Assembly (NCBI GenBank): GCA_944386565.1
Contig: CALXBO010000078.1
Coordinates: 1-33,561 of the forward strand
DNA length: 33,561 bases
Direction of reading: 5' to 3'
Source: an uncultured Ruthenibacterium sp.
GTDB taxonomy: Bacteria > Bacillota > Clostridia > Oscillospirales > Ruminococcaceae
Within the stretch, counting starts at the first letter, position 1; every line of letters begins with the position of its first letter. Below the pieces are notes generated by a model, which was given only the letters and a program-made list of their open reading frames with translations, did not search any database and was not told where the DNA came from. Positions 24,967 to 31,464 of the stretch are shown here, piece after piece. The position numbers were made by a program, and so were the translations under genes.

Positions 24967-26033
24967 AGTCCTGCGCCCGAGGAGGCCAGTTCTTTGGCAC
25001 GAATGCACACTTTTTCCATTTTCTCCGGGATCTCTGCCGCAGAATAAACAGCATCCACCGCCTTTTGGGCCTCGCCGGCTTCGGTGAGTGCGCCGAATAC
25101 CTGCTCCATCAGCTCTTCTGCCATTTTACGATTGAACCGAAGCCGCGCGCGGCGCGCCCGCAGTCCTGATTTTTCCGAAAACCGCGTACAATGAATCCGG
25201 CGCGGATTTCCGGAATACTCCGAATGATACCGGTTTGCCGTTACAAATGCCGTGCTGAGTTGCGGGAAAATCAGATGCTCCAAATGCTTCGGCCGAACCG
25301 GGCAGGGGCATGCAATGATGTCCAGCCCGTGTTCCGCCGCATACTGCTGAAGAATATGCAAAATACGGTCGGCGGCTGCGCCGTATTCGTCTTCCAGAAC
25401 GACCAGTGTTTCAACCGAGCTGATTGCGTCCGGCAAAAAACAAATTCCGCCGGATGTTACCGCACTCAGCAGACGGACATGTACCCGGCCGTTCGCTCCG
25501 CTTTGCTTCAGATACCGTTTGGCAAGCGCATGACCCAGTTGTTCCGCTTTTGAAAGATCCGTACACGTGAGGACTGCCTGCTCGTTTTCCCGGATCAGTG
25601 CTGCCGCCGCGGTCAGGTAACGCGCTGCGCGGCGGAATGCGCGATCACCGCTTTCCGTCCATGCGGACAGTTCTTCGCGCTTGCTGACGAGTATGTTCTG
25701 GTCATATGCGTCGTACAGAGATAAAACCTGCTCGACCGCTGTCGGCAATACGGCTTTCGGTGCATGCGGAGATGTGGCGTTGACAAAGCATAAACCTTTA
25801 CACCCTAAAGCGTCCAGTTTTCCGGCGTGCGCAGAGCAGTAGATCGTCTCGACGCATTGCCCGCTCTGTGCGAGCTGCTGGCGCACTGCTTCCAGAATTT
25901 TTCCCGCACCGGAGGAAAAGCCGCCCTCGATCAAAACGGGAACGGAAAATTCATCTGCGAATTCCTGAAAGTATCCCCGGTAGCCTCCGCAGGACAAACC
26001 GCCGAGATAAAACGAACAATCTCTCGCCTGCAT
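24963..26033 (-). CDS. PRK06851-like duplicated P-loop protein with degenerate nucleotide sites
   Basis: 356 residues. The protein looks like two similar halves, as in the PRK06851 ATPase family of Firmicutes. Half one has VLIEGGFSSGAGKILEAV (residues 34-50), then VETIYCSAHAGKLDAL and FVNATSPHAPKAVLPTAVEQ. Half two has ETLVVLEDEYGAAADRILHI (208-227), then CPCPVRPKHLEHLIFPQLS. In the family as I recall it, each half carries a GGPGTGKST-like Walker A. Here the first has no Ser/Thr after Lys and the second has lost both Gly and Lys, so ATP binding is doubtful. Start ATG 26033 (MQARDCSFYLGG) has AAGGGG about 10 nt upstream and TATAGT as a likely -10; the frame is open further upstream. Function unknown. 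Confidence 0.65.
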   Translation of the reverse strand: MQARDCSFYLGGLSCGGYRGYFQEFADEFSVPVLIEGGFSSGAGKILEAVRQQLAQSGQCVETIYCSAHAGKLDALGCKGLCFVNATSPHAPKAVLPTAVEQVLSLYDAYDQNILVSKREELSAWTESGDRAFRRAARYLTAAAALIRENEQAVLTCTDLSKAEQLGHALAKRYLKQSGANGRVHVRLLSAVTSGGICFLPDAISSVETLVVLEDEYGAAADRILHILQQYAAEHGLDIIACPCPVRPKHLEHLIFPQLSTAFVTANRYHSEYSGNPRRIHCTRFSEKSGLRARRARLRFNRKMAEELMEQVFGALTEAGEAQKAVDAVYSAAEIPEKMEKVCIRAKELASSGAGL

Positions 26034-26085
26034 CCGATCACACCCCTTTTTCTCACTATATGCCGGAAACAGGGATTTGACACAG

Positions 26086-26131
26086 AAAAGCTCTGCCGCA
26101 AAACGGCATACCGCCGTCATCAGCAGAGCTT
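26086..26131 (-). terminator. Terminator of the uracil-DNA glycosylase gene
   Basis: Read leftward, an outer stem (26123-26131 with 26088-26096, 9 bp) encloses an inner ACGGC/GCCGT stem and ends in four U. It starts 9 nt after the glycosylase stop. Confidence 0.55.
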
Positions 26132-26139
26132 ATAAAAAA

Positions 26140-26721
26140 TCATTTCATCTGTTCGGGATACGTATGATCGCAGACTTCATAGATCTTTTCGCGGAGTGCC
26201 ACAAAGTCCTCAAACGCCGTGGGTTTCTGGCTCGGATTGCGCAGCAGCGCCGCAGGATGAAGCGTCGCCGTAAACCAAGTGCCGTTTTTCAGTTCCCAAT
26301 GTCCGTGTTCCTTTGTCACGCTGAAATCAGGGCGGATCAAGCGCTGTGCGGCGATGCGTCCGAGACACAGAATGATTTTCGGCCGCATCAGGCGGAACTG
26401 CTCCCGAAGATACGGCATGCAGGCATCCCATTCGTCAGGCAGGGGATCACGGTTCTCCGGCGGACGGCATTTGACGATGTTGGTAATGAAGATGTTCTTT
26501 TCCCGGTCCAGATGCACGGCTTTCAGGTATTGATCCAAAAGCTGTCCGGAGCGGCCGACGAAGGGAAGTCCGGTTTCATCTTCGGTCTTGCCGGGGCCTT
26601 CGCCGATCAGCATGACTTCGGCGTTCGGATTGCCCATTCCAAAAACCACATTGGTGCGGGTTTGGCACAGGCGGCACTTATCACAAGCCAGACATGTGGC
26701 ACGAAGCTGTTCAAATTCCAT
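26140..26721 (-). CDS. Type 4/5-like uracil-DNA glycosylase (Fe-S)
   Basis: The enzyme removes uracil from DNA in base-excision repair. 193 residues, the usual length for family 4. The N-terminus has Cys at 10, 13, 16 and 19 ([11 protein letters not shown]), and [17 protein letters not shown] supplies the later Cys pair of the Fe-S cluster. Motif A is [17 protein letters not shown] near residue 40, and the C-terminal motif is [11 protein letters not shown] near 160. I chose ATG 26721 ([10 protein letters not shown]); ATG 26733 abuts the only AAAAGGA site, which is 12 nt from 26721. A -10 TATAAT lies at 26757-26762 on the minus strand. Family 4 is usual in thermophiles and many anaerobes that lack the Ung type. 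Confidence 0.92.
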   Translation of the reverse strand: MEFEQLRATCLACDKCRLCQTRTNVVFGMGNPNAEVMLIGEGPGKTEDETGLPFVGRSGQLLDQYLKAVHLDREKNIFITNIVKCRPPENRDPLPDEWDACMPYLREQFRLMRPKIILCLGRIAAQRLIRPDFSVTKEHGHWELKNGTWFTATLHPAALLRNPSQKPTAFEDFVALREKIYEVCDHTYPEQMK

Positions 26722-26756
26722 AGTTCTGTACATCCTTTTGTGTTTTCTGTGCAAAT

Positions 26757-26762
26757 ATTATA
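26757..26762 (-). promoter_or_regulatory. -10 element of the uracil-DNA glycosylase gene
   Basis: A perfect TATAAT on the minus strand (26757-26762). The -35 is weak (TTTCAA at 17-nt spacing). It is divergent from the pduL promoter. Confidence 0.5.
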
Positions 26763-26772
26763 GCATTATCTC

Positions 26773-26801
26773 TTGCGATTTGAAAGCAAGATTGTTAAAA
26801 T
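26773..26801 (+). promoter_or_regulatory. Probable pduL promoter
   Basis: TTGCGA (26773-26778), a 17-nt spacer and TAAAAT (26796-26801). It is followed 8 nt later by the GGAGG ribosome site. Confidence 0.5.
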
Positions 26802-26823
26802 AAAGGGGAAGGAGGAGATTCCA

Positions 26824-27387
26824 TTGAAGATTTTAGTTGAAACGTCTGCACGCCACGTGCATGTGACGAAAGAAGACCTCGAAACCCTGTTCGGCGCCGG
26901 CTATGAGCTGACGGTGAAGAAAATGCTGTCCCAGCCCGGCCAGTACGCCTCCAATGAGCGCGTCACGGTTGTCGGCCCGAAAAAGCAGCTTGCCAATGTT
27001 TCCATTCTCGGCCCGGTCCGCAGCGCAACTCAGGTTGAGCTGAGCCTGACGGATGCCCGCAGCATCGGTCTGACGGCTCCTGTCCGTGAGTCGGGTGACA
27101 TCGCCGGTTCCGCCGGATGCACTCTTGTCGGTCCTGCCGGCGAAGTGACCATCACGGAAGGCGTAATCGCTGCCAAGCGTCACATCCATATGACTCCGGA
27201 GTCCGCTGCCGAAGCGGGCGTTGCCGACAAGGACATCGTCAAGGTTGCCACCGGCGGCAACGGCCGTAAGGTCGTCTTTGATGACGTCGTCATCCGCGTC
27301 AGCGACAAATTTGCCACGGCTATGCACATCGATACTGACGAGAGCAACGCTGCAGGCGGTCCGACCGAGGGCGAGATCATCAAATAA
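26824..27387 (+). CDS. pduL: PduL-type phosphate acyltransferase (phosphotransacylase)
   Basis: PduL moves an acyl group between CoA and phosphate and is unrelated to Pta. The 187-residue product has paired zinc-binding His motifs: SARHVHVT at residues 9-16 and AKRHIHMTPE near 118. The two beta-barrel-like halves (KMLSQPGQYASNERVTVVGPK and VKVATGGNGRKVVF) are also visible. I chose the TTG start at 26824 (MKILVETSARHVHV) because GGAGG lies 9 nt upstream; the in-frame ATG at 26773 is in the promoter. With this start there is no N-terminal encapsulation peptide and no microcompartment gene nearby, so it is probably a cytosolic enzyme making acetyl- or propionyl-phosphate for fermentation. It has its own promoter and a strong terminator. 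Confidence 0.93.
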   Translation: MKILVETSARHVHVTKEDLETLFGAGYELTVKKMLSQPGQYASNERVTVVGPKKQLANVSILGPVRSATQVELSLTDARSIGLTAPVRESGDIAGSAGCTLVGPAGEVTITEGVIAAKRHIHMTPESAAEAGVADKDIVKVATGGNGRKVVFDDVVIRVSDKFATAMHIDTDESNAAGGPTEGEIIK

Positions 27388-27400
27388 AGGAATCTCATCA

Positions 27401-27430
27401 AAACCGCACGCAAATTGCGTGCGGTTTTTT
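27401..27430 (+). terminator. Intrinsic terminator of pduL
   Basis: A 9-bp perfect stem (27404-27412 with 27416-27424), a 3-nt loop and six T (27425-27430), with A residues upstream that extend the pairing. Confidence 0.9.
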
Positions 27431-27434
27431 CTTG

Positions 27435-27463
27435 TTGCAAAACGGACGGATTTATATTATAAT
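27435..27463 (+). promoter_or_regulatory. Promoter of the SRP RNA gene (and perhaps dnaX)
   Basis: TTGCAA (27435-27440), a 17-nt spacer and a perfect TATAAT (27458-27463). The start of the RNA is expected near 27470. Confidence 0.8.
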
Positions 27464-27500
27464 ATCATACGGAAACCGGACAGAGCCAGAAAGGTGTGCT

Positions 27501-27624
27501 GTTCGGCATACGAAGGGCGGGCCCTGTGCGACGGGAACCCATGAACCATGTCAGGCGGGGAACCGAGCAGCATTAAGTGGTTTTTCCTGTGCGCCGCAGG
27601 CAGTCTGTCCTTCGTATGCCGAAC
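27501..27624 (+). ncRNA. ffs: Signal recognition particle RNA (small bacterial type)
   Basis: The SRP RNA binds Ffh and guides membrane proteins to the Sec system. The conserved helix-8 region is at 27543-27576: CATGTCAGG, then a GGGGAACC loop, then GAGCAGCATTAAG. A perfect 16-bp outer stem (27501-27516 with 27609-27624) closes the rod. It lies just before dnaX, the standard Firmicutes position. I give the core. The transcript probably runs from about 27470 to the terminator at 27668, because a further helix pairs 27477-27486 with 27651-27659. No Bacillus-type Alu domain with a UGUAAC motif is evident. Confidence 0.9.
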
Positions 27625-27630
27625 CGTACA

Positions 27631-27668
27631 GCGGGCGTGTTTTACGCCGCGGCCTGTCCCGTTTTTTT
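27631..27668 (+). terminator. Terminator region of the SRP RNA gene
   Basis: A hairpin around GGCGT-GTTTT-ACGCC (27634-27648), with outer CGGG/CCCG pairing, is followed by seven T (27662-27668). dnaX must either rely on read-through or have a promoter I did not identify. Confidence 0.7.
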
Positions 27669-27694
27669 ATCTTCATTTCAGGAGGTGTCGTTGG

Positions 27695-29410
27695 ATGTAC
27701 CGCGCGCTGTACCGAAAATGGCGTCCCGCCCGGTTCGAAGATGTCGTCGGACAAGACAACATCACCGAAGCTCTCAAGAATCAGATCATTCACGAGAAGG
27801 TCGGGCACGCATATATGTTTACCGGTACGCGAGGAACCGGTAAAACGACCTGCGCAAAGATTTTTGCGAAAGCGGTCAACTGCGAAAATCCGCAGGACGG
27901 CGACCCCTGCTGCGAATGCCCGACCTGCCGCGGAATTGAAAACGGCAGCATCCTAGATGTTGTTGAAATCGACGCTGCATCCAATAACAGCGTCGACAAT
28001 ATCCGCGATCTGCGTGATGAAACGGCTTACACTCCCAGCAGTGCTCATTACAAAGTATATATCATCGACGAGGTGCACATGCTTTCCACGGCGGCGTTCA
28101 ATGCGCTGCTGAAGATTATGGAAGAGCCGCCCCCTCATATCATCTTTATTCTTGCCACAACTGAGATTCACAAAGTTCCGGCGACGATTCTCTCGCGCTG
28201 CCAGCGGTATGACTTCATGCGCATTGCGCCGGAGCATATTCAGAAGCGGATTTCTTATGTGGCGCAGCAAGAAGGAATCGAACTGTCCGAAGAGGCAGCT
28301 GCGCTCATTGCCCGTCTGGCAGACGGCGCCATGCGCGATGCGCTTTCCATCTTGGACACCTGCGCCGGCGTAACGAATCAGGTCGACGACGCTGTCGTAC
28401 GCAGAATGGCGGGCGTGACGGACAAGGCATATCTTTTCTCCATCAGTGAAGCCGTGAGCGAGCAGGATGCCGCGAAGGCGCTTCTCCTTGTAGCTCAGCT
28501 CAGGGAAAAGTCAATCGACGTCAAACGCCTGTGTGATGAGTTGATTCTGCATTACCGGAACCTTCTCCTTGCCGGGATCGATCCCAGCGGAGCGCTTCTT
28601 CCCGGCGTGAGCGCGGAAGATGAAAGCCGTTACCTTGCAGCTGCGGGAAGCGTGTCTCAACATGCATGTATTCGCGCCATCCTCGTATTGAGCGAGGCGC
28701 TGGATAAAATGGGGAAGGGCACTGACGCCCGTATTGACCTTGAACTGGCACTGTTCTCTTTGTGTGAACCGGAAAACGTGTCCGCGGCCGCTCCTGCGCC
28801 GCAGCCTGTGCGGACCATGCCGCAACAACCGTCTTTTTATCCGGAAGCACCTGCCATAAAGACGTTTGCGAGTGCTCCTGTGGCGGTACAGCCAGTCTCT
28901 GTTTCTCAGCCTTCTCCCGCGCCGGTTGCTCCGCTGCCGAAGGCCGAGACAGCTGTCCCTGCGGTTTCACCGCAGCCTGTATCTGCCGTTGCAGCCACCC
29001 CGGCTGCGCAGCCGCAAGCCGCTCACAGTGCGCCCGCTCAGGACGATGCTGCACAAAAGCAGGCGGAGCCGTTTGCGCCATGGGGTGAAGTTTGCAGAAG
29101 AATGGCCGAAAAGGACAGGCTTTTGTATACGTACCTCAGCAAATCAAAAGCATATTTCGACGGCCGCCGGGTTCTGATTGACGGCAGTGAGCTGTTCCTC
29201 GAATATATGCGGACGAACCGGTATTCCGCTGAGCTGATCAAAAGCACGATTGCGGAAGTTACGGGCAAGCGCTGCGGCATTGGCCCGTATCAGCATTCCA
29301 AAGAACAGATCGTCACTGAACAAAGCGCGGAGCAGAATCTGAAGCTGCTTCGGGCTCAGGGCGTGGATGTTATCATTGAAGAAGAACAAAAGGAGAACGA
29401 TTTATTATGA
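27695..29410 (+). CDS. dnaX: DNA polymerase III subunits gamma and tau
   Basis: DnaX is the ATPase of the clamp loader. 571 residues: RALYRKWRPARFEDVVGQ at the N-terminus, Walker A GTRGTGKTTCAK near residue 45, and a zinc finger from four Cys in CENPQDGDPCCECPTC near 66-81. IIDEVHMLSTAAFNALLK contains the Walker B, and TILSRCQRYDF is the arginine-finger region. A Pro/Ala/Gln-rich linker fills about 370-455, then a tau-like domain VI follows (FAPWGEVCRRMAEKDRLLY). I see no A-rich slippery site of the E. coli type, so a separate gamma is not predicted. Start ATG 27695 has AGGAGGTG 7 nt upstream; an upstream-open frame to 27548 lies in the SRP RNA. It overlaps ebfC by 4 nt. Confidence 0.97.
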   Translation: MYRALYRKWRPARFEDVVGQDNITEALKNQIIHEKVGHAYMFTGTRGTGKTTCAKIFAKAVNCENPQDGDPCCECPTCRGIENGSILDVVEIDAASNNSVDNIRDLRDETAYTPSSAHYKVYIIDEVHMLSTAAFNALLKIMEEPPPHIIFILATTEIHKVPATILSRCQRYDFMRIAPEHIQKRISYVAQQEGIELSEEAAALIARLADGAMRDALSILDTCAGVTNQVDDAVVRRMAGVTDKAYLFSISEAVSEQDAAKALLLVAQLREKSIDVKRLCDELILHYRNLLLAGIDPSGALLPGVSAEDESRYLAAAGSVSQHACIRAILVLSEALDKMGKGTDARIDLELALFSLCEPENVSAAAPAPQPVRTMPQQPSFYPEAPAIKTFASAPVAVQPVSVSQPSPAPVAPLPKAETAVPAVSPQPVSAVAATPAAQPQAAHSAPAQDDAAQKQAEPFAPWGEVCRRMAEKDRLLYTYLSKSKAYFDGRRVLIDGSELFLEYMRTNRYSAELIKSTIAEVTGKRCGIGPYQHSKEQIVTEQSAEQNLKLLRAQGVDVIIEEEQKENDLL

Positions 29411-29748
29411 AAGCAAGACTTCCTCAGGGATATGGCAAACAGAGCATGAACCAGCTGATGGCTCAGGCCCAGAAAATGCAGGAGGACGTAAAGAACAAGC
29501 AGGCTGAGCTCGAAGAGACGCTGTATGATGTCACGAGCGGTGGTGGGATGATCTCGCTCACGATGTCCGGCAAGCATCAGGTCACCAAGCTGAAAATCGA
29601 TCCTTCCGTGATCGATCCCGAAGATATCGAAATGCTGGAAGATATGATTGCCGCTGCAGTCAATGAGGCTGTCCGCAAAGTGGACGAGGCATCTGATGCC
29701 GCCATGGCGGAAATCACCGGTGGCCTGAATATTCCGGGACTCGGCTGA
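29407..29748 (+). CDS. ebfC: YbaB/EbfC family nucleoid-associated protein
   Basis: A small DNA-binding, nucleoid-associated protein that forms tweezer-like dimers. 113 residues: a Lys/Gln-rich first helix (MNQLMAQAQKMQEDVKNKQAELEE), the central strand region GGGMISLTMSGKHQVTKLKIDP, and a second helix pair (EDIEMLEDMIAAAVNEAVRKV), ending in GLNIPGLG. All are typical of the family. The ATG overlaps the dnaX stop (ATGA). It sits between dnaX and recR, the conserved order in Bacteria, and is probably involved in recombination or chromosome organisation. Confidence 0.95.
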   Translation: MKARLPQGYGKQSMNQLMAQAQKMQEDVKNKQAELEETLYDVTSGGGMISLTMSGKHQVTKLKIDPSVIDPEDIEMLEDMIAAAVNEAVRKVDEASDAAMAEITGGLNIPGLG

Positions 29749-29765
29749 TCAGGGGCGTTTGAGCA

Positions 29766-30365
29766 ATGGCATATCAGGCACAGCCGCTGGAAAGGCTGAT
29801 CGAGCAATTTGCAAAGCTCCCCGGCATCGGCCGCAAGGGCGCGACACGATTGGCGTATCAGGTCCTTGCCATGACGCAGGAAGAAGCGTTTGCTTTCGCG
29901 AAAGCCATTGAAGATGCACATACAATGCTGCATCGCTGCAAGATCTGCCAGAATTTCACCGAAGGCGAGATTTGCAGCATCTGTGCGAGCGCTGCACGTG
30001 ACCGCTCTACGATCTGTGTTGTGGAGACGCCGCGTGACGTCACCGCATTTGAGCGGACCCGTGAATACAAGGGGCTCTATCATGTGCTGCACGGCCTGAT
30101 TTCTCCGATGGAAGGCATCGGGGCAGATCAGCTGACGATCAAGGAGTTGCTCCAGCGTCTCGCTTCGGACGAAGTCAAGGAAATTATCATGGCGACCAAT
30201 CCCACGGTAGAGGGAGAGGCGACCGCCATGTACATTGCCAAACTGGTTAAGCCTCTGGGAATCCGCGCGACACGTCTCGCTTACGGGTTGCCGGTTGGCG
30301 GACATCTGGAATATACGGACGAAGTCACATTGGGACGGTCTTTGGCGAACCGGGGCGAACTCTGA
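29766..30365 (+). CDS. recR: Recombination mediator protein RecR
   Basis: RecR works with RecO/RecF to load RecA at gaps. 199 residues, the standard length: an N-terminal helix-hairpin-helix ([17 protein letters not shown]), a Cys4 zinc finger [16 protein letters not shown] near residue 59, and a Toprim domain from [16 protein letters not shown] near 82. The C-terminus ends THIS-like [25 protein letters not shown]. The ATG lies 18 nt after ebfC and has an AGGGG site. It is the last gene of the dnaX-ebfC-recR operon. A new promoter for smpB begins 11 nt after its stop. Confidence 0.97.
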   Translation: MAYQAQPLERLIEQFAKLPGIGRKGATRLAYQVLAMTQEEAFAFAKAIEDAHTMLHRCKICQNFTEGEICSICASAARDRSTICVVETPRDVTAFERTREYKGLYHVLHGLISPMEGIGADQLTIKELLQRLASDEVKEIIMATNPTVEGEATAMYIAKLVKPLGIRATRLAYGLPVGGHLEYTDEVTLGRSLANRGEL

Positions 30366-30375
30366 CGCCCGGGCA

Positions 30376-30404
30376 TTGACAAGAGCGTTCGATTGCGATA
30401 TTCT
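30376..30404 (+). promoter_or_regulatory. Promoter of smpB (and ssrA)
   Basis: A perfect TTGACA (30376-30381), a 17-nt spacer and TATTCT (30399-30404). Predicted transcription start near 30411, only about 12 nt before the SD site. Confidence 0.7.
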
Positions 30405-30438
30405 TATATTCCGAAGAACAGCAAAGGAGGCGCTTCAT

Positions 30439-30906
30439 ACGGCACAAACGGAAAGCATAAAAACCATCGCCGTCAACCGCAAGGCGCGCCATGATTACTT
30501 TGTTCTGGAATCTTTGGAGGCCGGAATTGCACTTGTCGGTACAGAGGTCAAGAGTCTTCGTGCAGGCGAAGTCAATCTGAAGGACGCTTGGGTCGAAATT
30601 GAGGATGGTGAACTGTATGTGCTGGGAATGCACATCAGCCCTTATGAAAAAGGAAACATCTTCAATCGCGACCCTGTGCGCCGCAGAAAGTTGTTGGTGC
30701 ACCGCCGTGAGATCCGGCATCTGCAACAGCAGCAGAAGCTGCAGGGATACACGCTGATCCCGCTGCAGCTTTATTTCAAGCGCGGAAAGGTCAAACTTGA
30801 GCTTGGTGTCTGCAAAGGTAAAAAGCTGTACGACAAGCGCGCCAGCATCGCCGAACGCGATGCCAAACGCGACATCGACCGCGCAATGAAAAGTTCTCGC
30901 TCATAA
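30439..30906 (+). CDS. smpB: SsrA-binding protein SmpB, apparently with an ACG start codon
   Basis: SmpB binds tmRNA and delivers it to stalled ribosomes. The product from ACG 30439 is 155 residues, the standard length. It has [15 protein letters not shown] at the N-terminus, [18 protein letters not shown] near residue 36, [12 protein letters not shown] and the C-terminal tail [20 protein letters not shown] perfect AAAGGAGG (30423-30430) is 8 nt before the ACG. No ATG, GTG or TTG exists in frame between the upstream ATG 30235 (deep inside recR) and residue 40 or so, so the start must be a near-cognate codon or a mutated or misread [16 protein letters not shown] would fit the family well. ssrA follows 22 nt downstream. 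Its own promoter is at 30376-30404. Confidence 0.93.
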   Translation, partial: TAQTESIKTIAVNRKARHDYFVLESLEAGIALVGTEVKSLRAGEVNLKDAWVEIEDGELYVLGMHISPYEKGNIFNRDPVRRRKLLVHRREIRHLQQQQKLQGYTLIPLQLYFKRGKVKLELGVCKGKKLYDKRASIAERDAKRDIDRAMKSSRS

Positions 30907-30926
30907 CGCGCTTTCTGCGCGTTTTT
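30905..30926 (+). terminator. Short hairpin between smpB and ssrA
   Basis: A 7-bp stem (30905-30911 with 30917-30923), a 5-nt loop and only three more T before the tmRNA 5' end at 30929. It overlaps the smpB stop. It could be a weak terminator or a processing signal. Confidence 0.5.
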
Positions 30927-30928
30927 AT

Positions 30929-31278
30929 GGGGCTGTAAAGGTTTCGACGGGGAGAGCGAAACGGGAGCAGCGGGCCGTGTTCGGGGGACACACGATAAAC
31001 GCCTCCAAAAAAATAGCTAACAACAACAAATTAGCTGTCGCTGCCTAATTATAGGCAGCTGTCCTGTCCGCGATAGCGCTGCGCGGAGCCAGGGCATCGA
31101 CTAAGCGCTGAACGTGAGCCGCCTCAAGCTTTGCGGGCGGCCATGAACTCATGAAGCTACCGACGCGTCGGCGCGTTTGTCCGCCTGACGCCGGGGGAAT
31201 CCTGTAGGCAAACTACGCCCGTAGATACTAACGCGGACCTTTTTTCGGACACGGGTTCGATTCCCGTCAGCTCCACCA
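30929..31278 (+). ncRNA. ssrA: Transfer-messenger RNA (tmRNA)
   Basis: The tmRNA frees stalled ribosomes and tags the unfinished protein for proteolysis. 350 nt. The 5' end GGGGCTGTAAAGGTTTCGAC pairs with the 3' end CAGCTCC of the acceptor stem, and ACCA is encoded (31275-31278). The T-arm GGGTTCGATTCCC is complete. The tag frame starts with GCC at 31001 and ends with TAA at 31046-31048, encoding ASKKIANNNKLAVAA (15 residues, with the typical hydrophobic AVAA end). GC-rich pseudoknot segments follow the tag. I find no separate promoter, so it is probably cut from an smpB-ssrA transcript. It is one continuous (one-piece) tmRNA. Confidence 0.97.
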
Positions 31279-31279
31279 C

Positions 31280-31333
31280 AAACAACAAATCCGAACCTTA
31301 TGCCGATTGGCAATGGGTTCGGATTTGTTGTTT
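31280..31333 (+). terminator. Long inverted repeat/terminator at the 3' flank of ssrA
   Basis: A perfect 18-bp stem (31280-31297 with 31316-31333). The 18-nt loop itself holds a TGCC/GGCA mini-stem (31301-31304 with 31309-31312). It begins 1 nt after the tmRNA CCA. The right arm ends in TTTGTTGTTTA, a broken U run, so termination is plausible. Confidence 0.7.
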
Positions 31334-31352
31334 ATACGGAATAAACAACAAA
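31324..31352. repeat. Overlapping inverted repeat sharing an arm with the ssrA terminator
   Basis: TTTGTTGTTTA (31324-31334) pairs with TAAACAACAAA (31342-31352), or 12 bp when 31335 and 31341 are added. The left arm is also the right arm of the terminator hairpin, so the two hairpins exclude each other. AAACAACAAA thus occurs as a direct repeat at 31280 and 31343. Confidence 0.75.
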
Positions 31353-31373
31353 GACGCTTTTGATAAAAAGCTG

Positions 31374-31393
31374 TCCATAGACAAAACTATGGA
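31374..31393. promoter_or_regulatory. Operator-like palindrome over the DUF262 promoter
   Basis: TCCATAG (31374-31380), a 6-nt centre, then CTATGGA (31387-31393). This is a perfect 7-bp inverted repeat that covers the -35 box of the promoter at 31378-31406. No regulator gene is in the window. Confidence 0.45.
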
Positions 31394-31406
31394 ACGACTG
31401 TACAAT
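31378..31406 (+). promoter_or_regulatory. Promoter of the DUF262 gene
   Basis: TAGACA (31378-31383), a 17-nt spacer and TACAAT (31401-31406). Each box has a single mismatch to consensus. The leader is about 50 nt. Confidence 0.6.
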
Positions 31407-31464
31407 AAAAGAAAATGGCCAGATATCTTGAAAATAACAGGTATACAGAGCGGAGAGGTAAGCC

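Noticed and set aside
26773..26823. N-terminal encapsulation peptide on PduL
   Set aside because: The in-frame extension runs through the promoter and ribosome site; the TTG at 26824 is the credible start.
27548..27694. N-terminal extension of dnaX from an upstream ATG
   Set aside because: It would translate the SRP RNA and its terminator; the ATG at 27695 has a strong SD and the conserved N-terminus.
27695..29410. Programmed frameshift producing a gamma form of DnaX
   Set aside because: I looked for an A-rich slippery heptamer in the second half of the gene and found none.
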